64,000 nucleotides of DNA, taken from positions 3,534,001 to 3,598,000 of the forward strand of contig NZ_JBBNAC010000001.1 in assembly GCF_037996825.1 (NCBI RefSeq). The letters are read 5' to 3'. Source of the DNA: Bdellovibrio sp. BCCA. GTDB taxonomy: Bacteria; Bdellovibrionota; Bdellovibrionia; Bdellovibrionales; Bdellovibrionaceae. Numbering within the stretch: position 1 is the first letter of the stretch; every line of letters starts with the position of its first letter. Under the pieces are notes generated by a model. The model ran no database searches and was not told the DNA's origin. It was given only the letters and a program-made list of their open reading frames with translations. A program made the translations under genes and the position numbers. This document shows positions 60,991-64,000 of this stretch, piece after piece.

Positions 60991-61995
60991 ATGAAAGAAA
61001 TCGTGCAAATCAACCGTAAAGATTTTCCTATTCCCGGTACACTGAATATCGTCATTACGATTGTCACTGTCGCTACTTGCTTGGGAATTCTTTATTGGAC
61101 TCAGCAGCAAACGTCTTGGTTGTTGTTTATTCTTGGTGCTATCGCGTTTTCTTTTGCGAACAACACGGCATTTTCACTTTTGCATGAAGCCACTCACGGC
61201 ATTCTTCATAAAAATCGTAGAATCAATAACAACCTAGGCCGTGTCGTTGCTGCTCTTTTTCCGACGTCGTTTACGATGCAACAGCTTTATCATCTGGGAC
61301 ATCATCGTCGCAACCGCACCGATGCAGAGATGTTTGATCTTTATTATCCGGGCGACAATATCGCGATGAAAAGATTCGTGATTTATGGAACTGTCTTTGG
61401 AATTTATTGGTCTTCGCCTTTTATCTCATGCCTCTTTTTTCTTGTGAATCCCAAACTTGTTTTGAGTTCGGAGTTTAAAGACTCAAAAATGATGCAGGCT
61501 TTAAGTGCGGATCACATGTTGGGTGGCCTCGATAAGGCTCTGGTAAAAACAGGAATCGTTCGAGCAGAAATCATCTTTACGATTCTTTTCCAAGCAGCGA
61601 TTATTTATTTTTTAGGCCTTTCATGGGGCACGTGGCTTGCGTGTTATTGGGCATTTAGTATCAACTGGGGTTCTTTGCAGTATGCTGACCACGTCGGTGC
61701 GAAACGTGACATTCGCGAAGGTGCCTGGAACCTAAAAGTAAATCCGATCATGCAGAAAGTATTTTTGAATTATCACCTGCATTTGGTGCATCACCGTTAT
61801 CCGAATCTTCCGTGGATCCATTTGCCTAAAAAATTAGATTTGAATGATCCCATGCCTAGTTTTACTTCAAAGCTATGGGAATTTTTGACAGGTCCACGCT
61901 TAGCAACGGAGCCATCTCCCACTTTGGACAAATCTTTTGAAGCCGTTATTTTTGACGGCACCATGCTTGAAAAGAAAACGGCTCAAGAAACTTAA
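60991..61995 (+). CDS. Fatty acid desaturase
   Basis: The 334-residue protein has boxes HEATHG, HLGHHRRN and HLVHHRYP, as in the fatty acid desaturase / beta-carotene hydroxylase-like group, plus four membrane segments. It is the fourth desaturase in the window. It lacks a visible ribosome site and lies 15 bases from the divergent PAP2 start. A perfect 13-base stem, with the stop codon in its loop, ends the gene. Confidence 0.85.
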   Translation: MKEIVQINRKDFPIPGTLNIVITIVTVATCLGILYWTQQQTSWLLFILGAIAFSFANNTAFSLLHEATHGILHKNRRINNNLGRVVAALFPTSFTMQQLYHLGHHRRNRTDAEMFDLYYPGDNIAMKRFVIYGTVFGIYWSSPFISCLFFLVNPKLVLSSEFKDSKMMQALSADHMLGGLDKALVKTGIVRAEIIFTILFQAAIIYFLGLSWGTWLACYWAFSINWGSLQYADHVGAKRDIREGAWNLKVNPIMQKVFLNYHLHLVHHRYPNLPWIHLPKKLDLNDPMPSFTSKLWEFLTGPRLATEPSPTLDKSFEAVIFDGTMLEKKTAQET

Positions 61996-62012
61996 TTCAT
62001 TCTTGAGCCGTT
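61977..62012 (-). terminator. 13-bp hairpin spanning the desaturase stop codon
   Basis: AACGGCTCAAGAA (61977-61989) pairs exactly with TTCTTGAGCCGTT (62000-62012). The desaturase stop TAA lies in the 10-base loop. The T tract is on the minus-strand 3' side, so it best fits as terminator of the YceI gene. Confidence 0.75.
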
Positions 62013-62018
62013 ATGAAC

Positions 62019-62552
62019 TTAAACTTTTTTTGCGAATTGCACATCTAAAGAAATCGAAACGTCGTCACCGACAAGTACGCCGCCTGCTTCCAGAGCCGCA
62101 TTCCACGTTAAACCAAAATCTTTGCGTTTGATTTTAGTCGTTGCTGAAATACCAATCTTTGTATTTCCATAAGGGTCTTTCATTTCTGCCGAAGGACCTT
62201 CGACATCAAGAACGACTTCTTTCGTCACTCCGTGAATTGTTAAGTCACCTGTCACTTTAAGATCATCACCATCTCTTTCGATCTTTTTAGATTTGAAACC
62301 GATGGTTGGATATTTTTCGATATCAAAGAAGTCGGCACTTTTTAAGTGACCGTCACGTTGAGCTTCACGAGTGTTGATGCTAGCGGCATCAATTGTCGCC
62401 TCAACGGAAGATTTTGTGATATCGGAAGGATCGTACTGAAGTGTGCCAGAAAGCTTTTCAAAGCCACCGTGAACCTTTGCGATCATCATGTGTTTAACAG
62501 AAAAGTTTGCGCTCGAGTGAGCCGAATCAATTTGCCAGGTAGTCATAGACAT
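62019..62552 (-). CDS. YceI family lipid-binding protein
   Basis: The protein of about 177 residues matches the YceI family: WQIDSAHSSANFSVKHMMIAKVHGGFE at the start, DFFDIEKYPTIGFKSKKI, and a final GVLVGDDVSISLDVQF. It forms a lipocalin-like barrel that binds polyisoprenoid or other lipid. No signal peptide is evident, unlike E. coli YceI, so it is probably cytoplasmic. ATG at 62552 follows GGAGGAAC. Confidence 0.92.
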   Translation of the reverse strand: MSMTTWQIDSAHSSANFSVKHMMIAKVHGGFEKLSGTLQYDPSDITKSSVEATIDAASINTREAQRDGHLKSADFFDIEKYPTIGFKSKKIERDGDDLKVTGDLTIHGVTKEVVLDVEGPSAEMKDPYGNTKIGISATTKIKRKDFGLTWNAALEAGGVLVGDDVSISLDVQFAKKV

Positions 62553-62673
62553 ATGTTCCTCCAAGGAAACGTGTTATCGATGAACCTAGAATCGCACGGT
62601 TTTAATTGTTGCAAAAGGACACAAGAATGCAAAACATTGTTGCAATTTTGTATCCAAGCATAAGAAGCCCTTA

Positions 62674-63426
62674 TTAAGTATTGGAAGCCGCGATACGACT
62701 GCGGACTTTGGCATAAAATGGGACAGTGTATTTGCAGATAATGTGTACAATGTCAGTCCAACGAATATCCGCGATGCAGGCTAGCTCCACGCCTTCGTGG
62801 TAACGAGGATTTTTCTCAAGGAAATAACGAACGTCAGCGCTTGAAAGATCACGTGTCGTTGGCACTGCCATCTGATCCTTGACTCGGCCTAAAGACTTTC
62901 CAAAATCAATCAATGAAGTTTCTGATTTATAATAGCCGCTGAATTTTCCGTTGTAGAACGTATGCTTCACTGACGCGAGATCCGCAGGAATGGCTCCTTC
63001 CAACGATGGATAGGAGCGTGGAAAATTTCGACGCATCAACATGTAGGTCTTAAACCCCTTGCTGATAAGCATCCAATAAAGTGGAGCAAAAGGATGACGT
63101 AAGCGAGTTAGAAAAAGCACGCGAGTGAATGCAGATTGCAAAGTGCGTGAGCCCCAATAGTCGCTATCAACGACAGTATCCCCAGAATAAATTACGCGAC
63201 CGCCCTCAGGAAGTTCACGAATCAAGATCGTGCTAAAACCAAATAAAAATGGTTCAGAAGATTTGCTTCGATCCCAAAGCATAATGACGCTGGTTTTTTC
63301 TGAAAGATCAGAATTAAAACGCTCAAACTCCACGTCGAAATAATACTTACCGAAAAGATCGAACATGCGTCGACGAAGAGTGGAATCAATTTGTGATACA
63401 GGAAGCAACGTATAACTCAAATCCAT
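62674..63426 (-). CDS. Hypothetical protein, possibly GNAT-like
   Basis: The protein of about 250 residues begins SYTLLPVSQIDSTLRRRMFDLFGKYYFDV and carries FLFGFSTILIREL, a GDTVVDSDYWGSRTLQSAF segment and LYWMLISKGFKTYMLM. The pattern with a YWGSRTLQ loop is reminiscent of acetyltransferases but weak. ATG at 63426 follows AGG. It stands alone; function unknown. Confidence 0.6.
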   Translation of the reverse strand: MDLSYTLLPVSQIDSTLRRRMFDLFGKYYFDVEFERFNSDLSEKTSVIMLWDRSKSSEPFLFGFSTILIRELPEGGRVIYSGDTVVDSDYWGSRTLQSAFTRVLFLTRLRHPFAPLYWMLISKGFKTYMLMRRNFPRSYPSLEGAIPADLASVKHTFYNGKFSGYYKSETSLIDFGKSLGRVKDQMAVPTTRDLSSADVRYFLEKNPRYHEGVELACIADIRWTDIVHIICKYTVPFYAKVRSRIAASNT

Positions 63427-63527
63427 AAAATACCTATCTTGGATATAATCACCCTGTAATTCCCTTGTAAAGCGACACTTCACCGTGGGAAGCTAATTTA
63501 TCTTATTTTGACATGAGGAACTATTTT

Positions 63528-64000
63528 ATGAGTTCAGAAAAAGCTCTAGCATTCAATATATTCACTCTGCCAGCGGCGCTTGAAAAAATTTACGCAAAAG
63601 CAGATCCGCGCTGGATTATTGCGATAATCTTGGGCTCCTATAATATTTTGGGCTTTACCGTTCTTGGTTTTAATCGTTCCCCCATGCAAATGGTGGTGAC
63701 TTCCATCATGGCCTGTCTGCTGGAACTTCTTTTGTGTTACTGGGTGCAACGCAAATGGGTTTTTCCGTTAAGCGCGCTCATCACAAGTTTTTCGCTAAGT
63801 CTTTTGCTAAACTATTCGCACAGCTATTGGATTTTAACTGTCCCGGTTTTTTTCGCGATCGGTTCAAAATATTTCTTAAGTCTTAATGGCCGACACTTTT
63901 TTAATCCTGCTTTGACGGGTGTTGTGTTCTGTTTGCTCTTTTCAAGCAAATTCATCACGGCGGCTCCAGCGTACCAGTGGACAGGCATTGAAAATCTTTG
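63528..64000 (+). CDS. RnfD/NqrB family membrane subunit, 3'-truncated
   Basis: The first 157 residues run off the right edge. Five or six hydrophobic helices can be seen, and residues about 120-135 contain GRHFFNPALTGVVFC, the membrane motif of NQR2/RnfD/RnfE proteins (FMN attachment is further on in RnfD). Such proteins couple NADH or ferredoxin electron flow to ion pumping. ATG at 63528 follows GAGGAA. The identity of downstream subunits is out of view. Confidence 0.75.
   Translation, partial: MSSEKALAFNIFTLPAALEKIYAKADPRWIIAIILGSYNILGFTVLGFNRSPMQMVVTSIMACLLELLLCYWVQRKWVFPLSALITSFSLSLLLNYSHSYWILTVPVFFAIGSKYFLSLNGRHFFNPALTGVVFCLLFSSKFITAAPAYQWTGIENL

Noticed and set aside
1-64000. tRNA, rRNA, insertion sequences, prophage and integrase genes
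   Set aside because: None were seen; no transposase or integrase motifs and no tRNA-like folds apart from tmRNA.

Overview
The window looks like chromosomal DNA of a predatory bacterium of the Bdellovibrionota, most likely Bdellovibrio. Pointers: two TIGR02147-family proteins (a family expanded in Bdellovibrio), an MglA polarity GTPase next to dnaX-ybaB-recR, a eukaryote-type NADP isocitrate dehydrogenase, a medium-chain PHA depolymerase whose catalytic spacing matches the known enzymes, two L,D-transpeptidases, and many small secreted proteins and lipoproteins. This is inference from gene content; no database search was run. Both window edges cut genes: a metallopeptidase on the left and an RnfD/NqrB-type membrane subunit on the right.

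Layout. 0-8 kb: secreted metallopeptidase, NTF2-like and DUF1993 proteins, an L,D-transpeptidase, a two-gene DNA alkylation-repair operon (ATL plus YcaQ-type glycosylase), an OPT transporter and a beta-propeller lectin. 8-18.7 kb: small stress and housekeeping enzymes (two AHSA1 proteins, PhnB/VOC, CBS-DUF6496-BON operon, MBL hydrolase, exonuclease III, FBP zinc protein, a TetR-controlled GFA/VOC pair, an SDR remnant, a methyltransferase operon, a PAS protein). 18.7-22.4 kb: GH1-like hydrolase plus SDR, a four-helix protein plus a frameshifted Mrr-like nuclease, and tmRNA on the minus strand. 22.4-31.2 kb: envelope and secreted proteins, TIGR02147 protein, PAP2, YgjP-type peptidase, SrkA kinase, PhaZ and a LysR regulator. 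31.3-38.8 kb: a 28-residue peptide gene with a double-glycine-like motif, a second TetR-controlled operon (DoxX plus quinone reductase), an M48 lipoprotein, a lipoprotein-TIGR02147-lipoprotein operon and a di-haem peroxidase. 38.9-48.4 kb: core genes (icd, SRP RNA, dnaX, ybaB, recR, mglA, nadA, PPTase, PilZ). 48.4-64 kb: phosphatase, cysteine-repeat secreted protein, second L,D-transpeptidase, and a lipid-related block with four fatty acid desaturases, an MFS and an MMPL/RND transporter, a PAP2 enzyme and a YceI protein.

How it fits together. The dnaX-ybaB-recR-mglA run is translationally tight and probably one transcript. Two TetR genes each face a small redox/detoxification operon across a clear palindrome. 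The most unexplained items are a 138-bp near-perfect inverted-repeat element just upstream of the SRP RNA gene, the 28-residue peptide gene, the lipoprotein/TIGR02147 operon, and a secreted protein made of four Cys-flanked YRGPFSKEE repeats. The desaturase block suggests membrane lipid tailoring, but its product cannot be read from the sequence.
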